Assembly (NCBI GenBank): GCA_028023455.1
Contig: JAQFVV010012422.1
Span: forward strand, 9,708,337 to 9,772,336
Length of the DNA: 64,000 nt
DNA from: Epiperipatus broadwayi
Taxonomy: Eukaryota; Onychophora; Udeonychophora; Euonychophora; Peripatidae
Reading direction: 5' to 3'
Part shown: in pieces, positions 51,031 to 61,308 of the stretch
Numbering within the stretch: position 1 is the stretch's first letter
Layout of the letters: every line of letters begins with the position of its first letter
Program-made: the position numbers and the translations under genes
Notes under the pieces: model-generated
Seen by the model: only the letters and a program-made list of their open reading frames with translations
Told to the model about the DNA's origin: nothing
Database searches by the model: none

Positions 51031-51239
51031 TCGTTAATTTTCTCCACGCCCTGAACTAAATGCGTGTTGAGGGAAGGGGGAGAAGGGAAAAGATAGATAT
51101 ATAAATTTTTTTCACAGATATAGATGCACAAATCATAGATTTATGTTGAAAGTTCAATTTTATATTTTGTCGAATTGATTTATATGTATGATATACGTAA
51201 AATTTATATATATATGTATAATATGCGTATTGGTAGTGA

Positions 51240-52110
51240 AAGTTTATTTGGTCTCAGAGAAGCGTTTGATTAGTAATTTTTTTCGTATTTTTGATTTTTG
51301 ATTGATTGTTATTTAAAGGCAGTGGCAATTAATTTCACTTTTTATCAATTTTATATATATGCGAGTGAAAAAGTAAAATGTCGTTTAGATTATAGAATTC
51401 GTAAAAAGATTTCTAAACGCCAATGCAAATGTTAAAATCAGTAGTACTGCCGCAAGTAATTTCGCCTTTTGTCAAGTATATATATGCATGTGAAAAATAA
51501 AGTTTTGTTTTAGATCATATGATTTGTAATATTTCTAAACATAAATGCTAAAATCGGCAGGTAGCATGAAAGATTTTTTTAAAAAGATTATTTTATATGT
51601 GCGTATTGATAATAAACTTTTTTTCTCAATTGTAATTAAAAGCAGTAACTAAATAGGAAAGAGAAATTTTTACATTATTTTATATATGTAGTGATAATGG
51701 ATTTTTCCAATTGTAATTAAAAGATGTAAATAAATAAGAAAGCAGTCTTTTTTTTTTTGTTGAAATAATTTATATATATACGCGTGTCGAGAATAGTTTT
51801 AATAGTTAAATAGGAAGAATTTTTTTGAAATATTTTATACATATATACGCGTGTTGATGGTAAATTTTTTTTGTTTGTCACAAAAGGACATTCAATTGTG
51901 ATTAAAGACAGTGACTGAGATTGATTTCGAATTTTATACGCAAGTAAAACGTTTTGAAATATTTTATATATATGTATGCGTGTCAATAGTAAATTTTTTT
52001 TTTTTGCCACAAAAGAGCGGTCAATTGTGATCGAAAGTAGTGACTAAAATTGTTCTAATTTTATCCACAGTTATATATATATGTGTGGGTGAAAAATGTA
52101 AATTTCTAGT
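51240..52110 (+). repeat. Diverged tandem repeats in the Gypsy leader
   Basis: Units of about 100-140 bases recur with variation: a TATATATATACGCGTGT-like core, then GATAGTAAATTTTTTTT, then CAATTGTGATTAAAAGCAGTG. They can be seen near 51300, 51360, 51600, 51690, 51775, 51845, 51960 and 52070. Confidence 0.7.
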
Positions 52111-52309
52111 CTATGTTATGTGTTGTATAACACACTTTCTCAAATCAAATTCGCTAGAGTTGGAATGTAAACACACTGTGGCTGATAAAAATTATTTTTG
52201 TAATGAGAAATAAACGAAAAATTTTAAATTTTGTTATATAAACAGCAATGCATATTGTGAGGTCCAATACCGTTTATATATAGATACGGGTATCTCATCC
52301 ACTGGCAAC

Positions 52310-52324
52310 TGGCGCCCGGGGCTC
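52310..52324 (+). promoter_or_regulatory. Primer-binding-site-like sequence 3 (best match)
   Basis: TGGCGCCCGGGGCTC equals the tRNA-Lys complement TGGCGCCC-AACGT-GGGGCTC with only the five middle bases missing. It is 1.43 kb from the 5' LTR, far outside the usual distance, so it is either a decoy or part of an unusual priming layout. Confidence 0.4.
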
Positions 52325-52783
52325 TTAAATAGCTGAGAGTTTCTCATATAAATTTGTTGTCAGGGTGAGACAATTGAAAGGACTCACTGTTGGGAAGTTT
52401 GGTTGGTGATTCAATTGTGCTAGATAGAGTGAATAAACAAACGATCAGGCAAGATTGTTCTATATATATGTGTGTACTTAAAAGGGAAATGAAGTTTAAA
52501 AAAAAAAAAAAGCAATCATAGTTAAAAGAAATAGTGATGGCAGCTCTGCAGTGTTGGAAAGAAAACACAGTGGAAGACAGGCATGGGTAAGAACAATTTT
52601 ATTATTATTAGTTAAATTTTTTTTTGGTTGTTGTTGTAATCTCATATGTTAGATAAATTAAGGGCTTGGTTCAGTTCTAAGTAGTTACTAGTGGTAGGGC
52701 AGAATCCATGGATGGTCTTTTCATTGGGGAGGATGGCAATGCGCTGTTGAGAATAAATTGAAGTACATTTAGCAAAAATCAGA

Positions 52784-54640
52784 ATGGATAACAGTACAGA
52801 AGAGAGAGTAATGGTAGAGAAGAGTGAGGCAAGAGAGGAAAGGCTCGAAGAGGGGGTGGAGAGTAAAGGAAAGAGGTTGAGATCAGGAAGAGAAATAGTG
52901 GAAATTAATAGTGCAGAAGAGGAGATAGTAGGGAAAAGTAGGGAGGCAGAAAACAGGGAAAACAATCTAATGGGGAAGCCAGAGCAGGTTTTGGAGGAGA
53001 CAACACAGGAAGAAAAGGGAATGATAGCTGCTCTATTTAGCAGGATAGAACAAAGAGACAGGGAAAGAGCAGGAAAGAAAGAAAGAGACAGGGAAAGAGA
53101 CAAGAGAAAGAGAAAAAGAAGACAGGAAGAGACAAAGAGAGAAAGAAGGGACAGGGAAAGAGACAAGGAGAGAGAAAAAAGGGAGAAAGAGAGGGATGAT
53201 AGGTTATATGCCATATGGAGGGAGATAGAAGAAAGGGATCAAAAGATTAGGAAGGAAAATGAAGCCAGAGACCAGGCAGTGGGTAATAGGTTCCAGGTGT
53301 TAGAAGACAAGATAGACAGCATAAAGATAGAATGCCGAAAAGGCTATCTGGAGGCATATGACCAATTTGAGGGCCTTCTAGGAGAACATAAAAAAAAGAC
53401 CACTGAGGCTCTACAGACCATAAAGGGAGATGTTTCTTTGCTTCGGGACAAGACAGCAAAGCAGGAGGTGACCTTCCAGGAAACTGTGGCTCAAATTCAC
53501 AGCAGTCTAGAGGAAGGAAGGAAGTGTCAGCAGGAACAGGAGAACCAAATTAAGAACTTGAGGGAAGCACAAGGGGAACTACGGGAAGGATTAGCTAAAG
53601 CTAGAGAGGATGTGGTGCATGGTGGCAAAGGGGTTACAAGGGAACGAGAGGAGATAGTCAGGGATATACAAATGTTAAAGGACCGGGTGACCCAAATAGG
53701 GAGTAGTGTAGAATGGTTGAAGGGTGATTCCAGGGTTATGGAAAGAATGCAAGGAGTGGGACAGATCAGTGATTCAGAGCTTGGTGGGCCAGGGGAATCA
53801 TTAAAGAAAGAGGGTTGGAGTCAAAAAGGCCAACCAATGGGAGGAAACAATACCCAAGAAGAAAGGAGAGGGCAAGTAGTGGGTACGGATAGGGAGTGTA
53901 GTAGCAGCAGTAGTGAAGCAAGTGAAATGGACAGACGAACCCTGCAGGAGTCAACCCTGTACTCACAATTCTACTTGGCAAAGTTTATACAAGTAAAAGT
54001 ATTCAAGGGGAAGGTAGGGGAAAACCCCAAGGTACATATTGAGAGCTTGCGGGAGTTGTTCCATTTTCAGAGGATAACAGAGGCAGACCAAGTGTCCCTT
54101 GCCATTCACTATCTGCAGGGGTATGCTCTGTCCTGGTGGGGGTGCTATAGGGAAAAACCCTCTACCTTCGAACAATATGCTGCAGCCTTAACCAAAACAT
54201 TCTGGAGTGAAGAGCGGCAGGATGGAATATACCATTCTATCCTCAAGGAGCACTATGGGTCTACTGTCAAAGAAACCCATACCCAGTTCTTCATGAGGCA
54301 AGTGGCTCGGTTGAGATCCTTGATGGCATTTCCTTTTACTGAGACACAAATAATAAGGGCCATCCAGCAAAATATGCCGACGCAGGTCCAACAGATGATG
54401 GTGGGATGCCGCATAAGGACTGTAGAGGAGATGGCAGAGTTTCTCACCACCATTGACTATACGCCATTCCCCAAAGAGTCTGTAGACAAAATACGCAAGC
54501 TGGACCACCCCAGATGCCAACCTGTTATGACTGGCCTGAACCGAACTCAGTACTTCTCCAGACCTCAGATGAACACTCAAAGTAGAGTGAAGAGACCATA
54601 TCAAAACAATAGGTCGTTAAACACCAGAGGGTCCCATTAG
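52784..54640 (+). CDS. gag: Gag polyprotein of Gypsy element
   Basis: This intact 618-residue frame starts at ATG 52784. Gag assembles the particle that packages element RNA. Residues about 80-160 are extremely rich in Arg, Glu and Lys, then a long Gln/Glu/Lys-rich region to about 320 has coiled-coil character, and a serine run follows near 375. Residues about 394-590 match the retrotransposon Gag core: FKGKVGENPKVHI, then LQGYALSWW, then FWSEERQD and a helical stretch. No CCHC zinc knuckle is visible in the basic C-terminus, where one would be expected in many Gypsy Gags. The coding strand is strongly purine-rich in the first 500 bases. The last 28 bases overlap the pol frame, which lies in -1. 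Nothing breaks it, so this may be the one functional gene of the copy. Confidence 0.9.
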   Translation: MDNSTEERVMVEKSEAREERLEEGVESKGKRLRSGREIVEINSAEEEIVGKSREAENRENNLMGKPEQVLEETTQEEKGMIAALFSRIEQRDRERAGKKERDRERDKRKRKRRQEETKRERRDRERDKEREKREKERDDRLYAIWREIEERDQKIRKENEARDQAVGNRFQVLEDKIDSIKIECRKGYLEAYDQFEGLLGEHKKKTTEALQTIKGDVSLLRDKTAKQEVTFQETVAQIHSSLEEGRKCQQEQENQIKNLREAQGELREGLAKAREDVVHGGKGVTREREEIVRDIQMLKDRVTQIGSSVEWLKGDSRVMERMQGVGQISDSELGGPGESLKKEGWSQKGQPMGGNNTQEERRGQVVGTDRECSSSSSEASEMDRRTLQESTLYSQFYLAKFIQVKVFKGKVGENPKVHIESLRELFHFQRITEADQVSLAIHYLQGYALSWWGCYREKPSTFEQYAAALTKTFWSEERQDGIYHSILKEHYGSTVKETHTQFFMRQVARLRSLMAFPFTETQIIRAIQQNMPTQVQQMMVGCRIRTVEEMAEFLTTIDYTPFPKESVDKIRKLDHPRCQPVMTGLNRTQYFSRPQMNTQSRVKRPYQNNRSLNTRGSH

Positions 54641-57600
54641 GTCATTCCCCTTTCAGGCCACCCGCGAAACTAAAAGGGAATGGAAAGGATATGCCACCAC
54701 AAGGGTGCAACATAGAGAAAGAGATCGATCAGGTCCAGTTACCAGTAGCATCAGGCCTCTGTCCCATGGTTACCGTACAGATGGGTGGTATGGATGTATC
54801 TGCACTGGTTGATACGGGCAGCCAAGTTTTATGTATATCAGGGCAGTGGTTGGCAGCTTTGGAGGCACAAGGATATCCGGTGCCAAGGCTTCCATTAAGG
54901 TCCATGCAGCTGGTCCTGGCAGATGGAAAGAAAACCCGAACGGAAGGGTTCCAGGTGTGGTTAGAGGTGGGATGGGGTCGACTTTCACTGGGCCACTCAT
55001 TTCTGGTCATGAAAGGTTTGCTACAGAGCCTCATGCTGGGTTATGATTTTTTGATTTGACACAGGAGTATAATTGATTTGGAAACAGGGTCAGTGACCCT
55101 GGATCATGAGGCAGTCCAGTTGGAAGGCATACCCTCCATAGTCACCAGTCAAGCAATGTACTTGGAACCAGATCTGGAGGAGGATCTTATCGACAACAAA
55201 ATTAAGGAAATACCCAATATGGACCCAGGAGAAGGGCAGAAATTACGAGCAATTTTGGAGGAGAACCGACCTGTTTTTTCTAATACTCCTGGAGTCATCA
55301 GGGATTATACCCACCGAATAAGACTTAAAGAGCAATCATATTTCCAGTCTCGGACATATCCCATACCTTTCCAGTACCAGGGGGCTGTAGAGACCCAAAT
55401 ACAAGAGATGATAGACTGGGGGGTCATCAAGAAAGAGCCATCCCCATATAACAATCCATTGGTCATTGTAAAGAAAAAAGATGGCTCCATAAGGATATGT
55501 CTTGATGCCCAGAGGTTGAACGCAATTACCATCCCAGAGAGAGACACGCCACCACGCATATGAGAAATCTTTCCCCGATTAGCTGGTAAGATCTTTTCTA
55601 CCCTTGATCTTACAGCAAGCTACTGGCAGATGTCTCTGAACCCGAGAGACCGCCAGTATACCACATTTCGATTTAATGGCCACAGTCATGTCTTCCAGAG
55701 AGTACCATTTGGACTGATTAACAGCGCCGCAGGACTCATGAGGTGTCTGGATCAAACTCTGTCTGAAGAGATAAAAATGCATTTGATCTGTTATATGGAT
55801 GATGTGGTGGTGGCCTCCAAAGACCTGGCAGAGCACCTACAACACCTAAGCAGGTTCTTCCAAGAATGTCAACAAAAAAATATGACAGTGAACCTTAAGA
55901 AAAGCCACTTTGCCCAGCAGGAGATATCATTCTTGGGACATATCATGGATGGACAAGGGGTACGGACACACCCAGACAAAATCAGGTCCATACAGGAGTT
56001 TCCCAGGCCCAGCACTCGCAAGCACATGCAATCCTTCTTGGGCCTATGTAATTATTACCATAGATTTTACCCTTCCTTTGCCCAAGAAACTGCAGTGCTG
56101 GTGAATTTGATTAAGAAGGACACAAGATGGCGATGGGGTGAGGAACATACTCGGGAGTTTGAAAGAGTGAAAGAACAATTTCTTCACACAGTTATGTAGT
56201 ACCACCTGGATTTTGCATGCCCTTTCTACCTGCAGACAGACAGTAGCCGCATAGGTATAGGAGTGGTACTGTTCCAGGTCAATAACCAACAACAACAACA
56301 AGTAATAAGTTTTGGCAGCAGGACATTGAAAGGGCCCGAATTAAACTATACTGTAACGGAACAAGAGACTCTGGCAATAGTTTGGGCCTGTGAGAAATTC
56401 AAGCAATTCCTACTGGGCTCAAAGGTTATTATTATCACTGACCACCGTTGCCTGGAGTTCCTCCATCGGAGCTACCTAACTAATGATCGCCTGGTGAGAT
56501 GGAGTTTGGCACTACAGAGATTTGACTACCAAGTCACCTATTGCCCTGGAAAGGAGAATGTAGTGGCAGACGTCTTGAGCAGACATCCAATCACCATTCA
56601 GCCCGATAACCCTACCATGGACACAGAGCAGTTTCACATTGTAATGCAGGTCGCAAAAGACTCCTTGGAGGCCCAGCTGAAAAATTTACAACATTGGCAA
56701 GAAAAGCACTTGAAATACCGGTCCCTCATGGAGATATTAAAAAAAAGAGAGAGGAGACCCGGTGGGGGTAGACTTCAGAAAGTATTCCGAGGCTTTCGAA
56801 TTAGCAATGGAGTCTTGCAGAAAAAGATAGGCCAGACGGACTGTTCATGGAAGATATTGATACCTCCAGATCTTCGAGGCCAGTTGATACAGTACATACA
56901 TGAGGCCATAGGACACTATGGGTCACGTAAGACTGAAGAGGTGATCAGGCGTCAGTTTCATTGGCCCAAGCTGTATGAGGGTGTCCTTCAGGTGATACGT
57001 GAATGCCAAATATGTGCTAGGGATAAACCACCCAACCGTTCCTATGCAGGGGCTATGACGCCGATCCTACCAACCAAACCAAACCAGTTGCTTGCCATTG
57101 ACCACTATGGCCCACTTCCATCATGTAGGGGGTTCCGGTATTTGCTGGTCACGTATGATGTATTTTCCAAGTACGTCCAGGCATATCCCGTACGAGCTGC
57201 CAACACAATAGGTGCTATCAGGGTTCTGGAGAGACTTCAATTTCCTACAGTGGGAAAGCCAGATGCCATTTTATCAGACCATGGCACAGCGTTCACTTCG
57301 AAGGAATGGAGATCCTGGTTGAGTTGCAAGGGTATCCGACACACTCTGACATCGATACGCTGTCCGCAATCAAATCCATGTGAAAGAGTGATGCGGGAGC
57401 TAGGTCGTTTGTACCGCACCCATGTAGGGCTAAGCCATAGGAAATGGGTGGATCGGACAAAGGGTATTCTCCGGAACATTAATGAGACCTGGAATGAATC
57501 CACAGGGTTTCCACCAGTGAGGCTTCATTATGGACGCATGTGTCCACCAGCAATTACCATCCCATTACCATCAGGAGAGGAAGAGGTCGATCCGGTTAAA

Positions 57601-57897
57601 GATCAAAACAAGGCCCAAGTTAACCTGGGGAGAGCAGCGGCACGTAGAAAAAAGGGAGGCTATAGACCACATAACTTTAGAGAAGGTGATTGGGTATGGG
57701 TTAGATATGTCCAGCCTAGCAGCAAGTTGCAGGCACGATATAAAAAATTTTTTCCTTTGTATAAGGGTCCCTACCAAATAAAAAGTCAGAGTGGGAGCAA
57801 TGCATTCTTGCTGGAGGGAGAGGGAGGCATAATAGGATCTTACAATGCCCGCAGCCTGAAACCTTTCCCAAACAAGAACCCAGATACATCAGGATAG
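54613..57897 (+). pseudogene. pol: Pol polyprotein of Gypsy element (protease, RT, RNase H, integrase) with three in-frame stops
   Basis: One continuous frame, open from 54613 just after a stop at 54610-54612. The aspartic protease has its DTG at 54811. The reverse transcriptase follows (LDAQRLNAIT, TLDLTASYWQM, and the catalytic YMDD at 55792-55803). RNase H includes FYLQTDSS and ITDHRCLEFL. The integrase has the HHCC zinc region (about 56896-57025) and the catalytic acids in IDHYGPLP, LSDHGTAF and the NPCERVMREL helix. A basic C-terminus ends at the TAG 57895-57897; no chromodomain is evident. Stops occur in frame at 55057-55059 (TGA, end of protease), 55561-55563 (TGA, in RT) and 56197-56199 (TAG, between RT and RNase H). 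No frameshift is seen over 3.28 kb. As written the copy cannot make a full Pol; readthrough or transcript editing would be needed. Confidence 0.9.
54616..54622 (+). promoter_or_regulatory. Candidate -1 ribosomal frameshift heptamer
   Basis: GTTAAAC in gag phase (G-TTA-AAC) fits the X-XXY-YYZ layout loosely; GUUAAAC is a known shift site in arteriviruses. It lies in the only 28 bases where gag and pol are both open (54613-54640). A short stem between AGAGGG (54625) and CCCTTT (about 54648) is possible downstream. Confidence 0.6.
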
Positions 57898-58376
57898 CTA
57901 GTTGATCTACGGATCGGGTCACATTTTACCAGTAGGAATATATATATGTATGACGCCGTAAGCATATTGGTAGAGGTAGTTTTTTTTTTATTGTGTTTTT
58001 TTATTATTATTATTTCACCATATAAATAATCATAGATGTGGTAGCGTATTTAGTAGATGTAGAGGAATGATTATATATATATAGGTAAGAGTAAGGCATA
58101 GGTATATTTTATCCCTATGAACAATGAGGTATTAGATGTAGTGAGAAATGGATTAGATTTTAGAGTGAAAGGATTCATTTGTTTGTCATGTGTTTTTTTT
58201 TTTTGTGTTTTTTTTTTTGTACTGGGTAGACCAAAGTTAGGATGGGAGGTGCTGATACAACGTGAGAAATAAATTTCATAAATCTTATACACAGAAAATG
58301 ACTTATGATTGCTCATTTAAATAATAAGTAAATTCATTTTTTTTATTGTTTTTTTTGTTTCCGGACTTCACTGATA
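57898..58376 (+). other. Gypsy region between pol and the 3' LTR
   Basis: Non-coding and T-rich on the plus strand. No classic polypurine tract abuts the LTR; the last bases are T-runs, then CCGGACTTCACTGATA. A purine-rich run (AGGATGGGAGG, about 58238-58248) lies 130 bases upstream. The ACTGATA next to the LTR start is shared with the 10-25 kb LTR family. Confidence 0.7.
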
Positions 58377-61308
58377 TGAAACAGTATGATTTCATCATCA
58401 TACGTTTCACCTATTCTAGAAATCAGTAGCCTTCATTTCCCTAGTTCAAACCCTAAAGGTACACATATATATAACAATATACTTGGGAATTTAACATGTA
58501 TAAAAACGTATATTTACACGTATATGTGTGTAATTGTATATGCACACACGTCTGCTATAATTGTATATATTTTGTAATAATTTTATTTGCTAAAAATGGT
58601 ATATTCACATCTGAATGATATTATCATTATATAACGTACACACCTTATAATTTTATAAATATTCATCTTATGATTTTAAATAATTGAATTGGTTTCAAGC
58701 TGGGAAAATTATATTAGATAAGAACAGAATTCTCTAAAGTATTTCAAACTGGCTTTAAAGTTACCCAATTACTTAATCATGTAGAGCAACTAAAAACAAA
58801 GGTAGATGTCTCACGTCTAGGATAAAACGCTAGCAGCTTAAATCTCTTTCAGTAAAAGAAAAGGAGAAGCAATCCAATGTTTAAAAAAAGAACTTTACCA
58901 ATCTCATGAGACACCGCCGGTACAAATCCAGATTTTAGGATTCTTAATAAAATAAAAGTTGGACAATTAAACCTGCACTGAAATCCAGATTGGAACTGGA
59001 ATCTGAGAAAAATAAAAGGAACAATGAATAAACCTGAAATCAATCAACCGATTCGTTTGAAGCTGATGCAATTAAGACTTCTTAGGTTTTAATGTCTAAA
59101 AATAAAGATTGTGAATGAACTGTAAGAGGGGGGGGTTAAAAAAGTATAAAAAAGGCAGTTGAAAGAAAATTGTCATCCATTTTTGCTTTACTCGTGTTTC
59201 AACTTATATCCAGGCAGTGAGCCCAGTTTCTACCATGCAAATAAGTGGCTAGAAAAGCTAAGGCCATCTTCCCGATGGTCAAGAACCGTTTATGGAGCCC
59301 GGAGATCCAAACCACAGCCCTACTTAAAGAATAGCCCAACGATGAACCAGCTCAGATAAATCAGTCCATGCGTGTATTTCATACTTTCAAGCTGCAAGCC
59401 TCCAGATAAATAACCGGTAACCACTTCTCAATCAAACTAAATCTAAAAGCTATAGCCATCTATAAATCTTTCCTAAAGCTAGCTATATAATAAGTAATGT
59501 GCACAAACTCTTCCATTCAAATCTTATAAATTAATCACACTATGTTTAAAAGGTGTATTCTCTCTTAAAGTAATTAACTGTATTAGATAAACGTATCTCA
59601 ACCTGTATAATTTTAAAATACTTTAAAAGTTAAATGTAAATCTTGCCTGATCTCAAATTCTTAAATCTCTTTTTTAAATTCAACTTATAAAAGCTTATTT
59701 GCCTTATTATTTTCTCTATTTGCGTCTATACTTTTGCATCTATATATATATATTTTGTTAAAATGCATTTATTGATTTATGCTTTGCCTTCGGAGCAGAG
59801 ACTATTAATTATTATAAACTTAAAGAGACGTTTTGTTCTCAAGTAAAGTAATTATGCTGTTTGGCATATCTATAGATTGTCTCTGGTCCGAAACCTACTT
59901 TGATGTATTATTTGAACTGCTATGCGTAGCTTAATATCACATATGTTGCTTATTAAAAGGTTTGTTTGGTTAAATAAAAGAGAGTGATAATTTAAGGCAT
60001 ATTCAGTAGTTAGCCAAGTTTAAGCCCCAGATATGCTTTAGACCCCCTTAATGTAATTGCATATAATATGTAGTTAATTAATAAACTAGATCAATTTTAA
60101 TAAAGTCCTCTTTAGCACAATTTCAGTGTTTATTTAATTAACTGGCGTAGGGTAGTTTGCAGAAGAAACTATAGATTTCGCGCTTTACTAGTTGTTATAA
60201 TTAAGATTCCAAAAGCATTGTGAATGAGTTTTTATGAAGCACTGAGGTGCATTCCGCCTTGCTATCATATAATTATTAAGATAAGATTAGGTTTTAAGGG
60301 CTATCTTATCATCCTTAGTTCGGACAGCCTTCTCTTGAATGGGATAATGATTTTAAGGGTCATTCCCATTTCCTCCTTTAAAAACTGGAACACCGGAATC
60401 CAGCATCTTATATCGTGGCTGTTCGAGCATCCGAACTAAAAGTTCATGTATAGCAGGCGAGCGGTATCTGAGAACCGAGCAAACGTTGCTGAATCTCATG
60501 AGTAAAAGCGCATTCAAGACGCATCTGATGTAATTTGCATAGCGCCATAGCCTCAGAAGTTATGCTACAAAACGCCAGTTCATCTGCTGTATATTAATTG
60601 TTCAGCATTGATCTGAACCTAAGATCTAGTTTATCTAAGAATATCTACATAAAGAGCACATTGACTGCTCATCGCGTAATGATAAATTTAAGTACACATT
60701 GTATAAAGTTCCCACTCTCTTAGAGTTTAACCCTTAACATACTGAGTAGGAATGGCAGAACATAATTTAGACATCAGTATAGACGTAAAATAATTATTAA
60801 CGTATAAACAATATAATAGAATAATGATCGTTAAGTACAATTGATTACAGAACGTGTAGTTCGTATTTTCACCATCCCACCTGCGAGTGGAATATTCAGT
60901 ATATTTAATTGTTATTGTTTGTGTTTTGTCAATATTAAATAATTTTAAAATCTATTAACGTCTGCAGTATTATTCACTTTATTTATATTAAATCACCATC
61001 CATAATGATTTTATATGCATTAGATAATCAGCCATAGGTTGTGTGAGTGTGTTTGGTTAAGCTATAAAACATTTAGTTAAATATCCCCGAGTCTCTCGTT
61101 TTACCCTTTGCTATTGCCGGCGTGGAAATTGAGAGATTACGAGTGTAACCTCATATATGTCATTCATAAGGTAGTAAGTCAGGGAGTGTTGGTGAAGGAG
61201 CTGAGGTGCGGTCAGATTTGGTCTCAAACCCTCATCTAGATCAGCCTTCGTATAATTTACCAAAAACTCTGGATTTTGTTGCGTGGATGTTCAAATATGA
61301 CTGTTACA
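58377..61308 (+). mobile_element. 3' LTR of Gypsy element (2.93 kb)
   Basis: It is nearly identical to 47937-50875, with differences such as CATACG for CATATG near the start, a shorter A-run near 58885, TATGAAGC for TACGAAGC near 60232, and GCGTGG for GCGCGG near 61120. It ends GACTGTTACA, followed by the second ATAT and resumption of the LINE. Confidence 0.95.

Larger units (their letters stand above)
50876..52783 (+). other. Long untranslated leader of the Gypsy element
   Basis: These 1.9 kb lie between the 5' LTR and gag. They hold three sequences resembling a tRNA-Lys primer site (50900, 51014 and 52310), an array of diverged repeats (51240-52110), and T-runs. I see no coding sequence. 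Such a leader would normally carry the primer site and packaging signals. Confidence 0.7.
47937..61308 (+). mobile_element. Full-length Gypsy/Ty3 LTR retrotransposon
   Basis: The 13.4-kb element consists of a 5' LTR, a 1.9-kb leader, gag, pol (protease, reverse transcriptase, RNase H, integrase), a 0.48-kb tail and a 3' LTR, with no envelope gene. The order RT-RNase H-integrase places it in Gypsy/Ty3. It lies inside a minus-strand RTE-type LINE and is flanked by ATAT duplications. Its coding part is clearly richer in GC than the surroundings. Near-identical LTRs imply a recent insertion, but three in-frame stops in pol suggest this copy is defective. Confidence 0.95.

Noticed and set aside
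52642-53214. Leu/Ser-rich open frame on the minus strand
   Set aside because: It is the reverse shadow of the purine-rich start of gag; its composition follows from GA repeats on the other strand.
54188-54604. Minus-strand open frames across gag, protease and integrase
   Set aside because: They are antisense shadows of coding sequence with no domains or regulatory context.
58238-58260. Alternative 3' LTR start after a purine run (GATGGGAGG-TGCTG)
   Set aside because: The sequence from here to 58376 is not repeated at the 5' LTR, so the LTR must begin at 58377.
57960-58376. Envelope gene or third frame after pol
   Set aside because: No open frame of useful length lies between pol and the 3' LTR.
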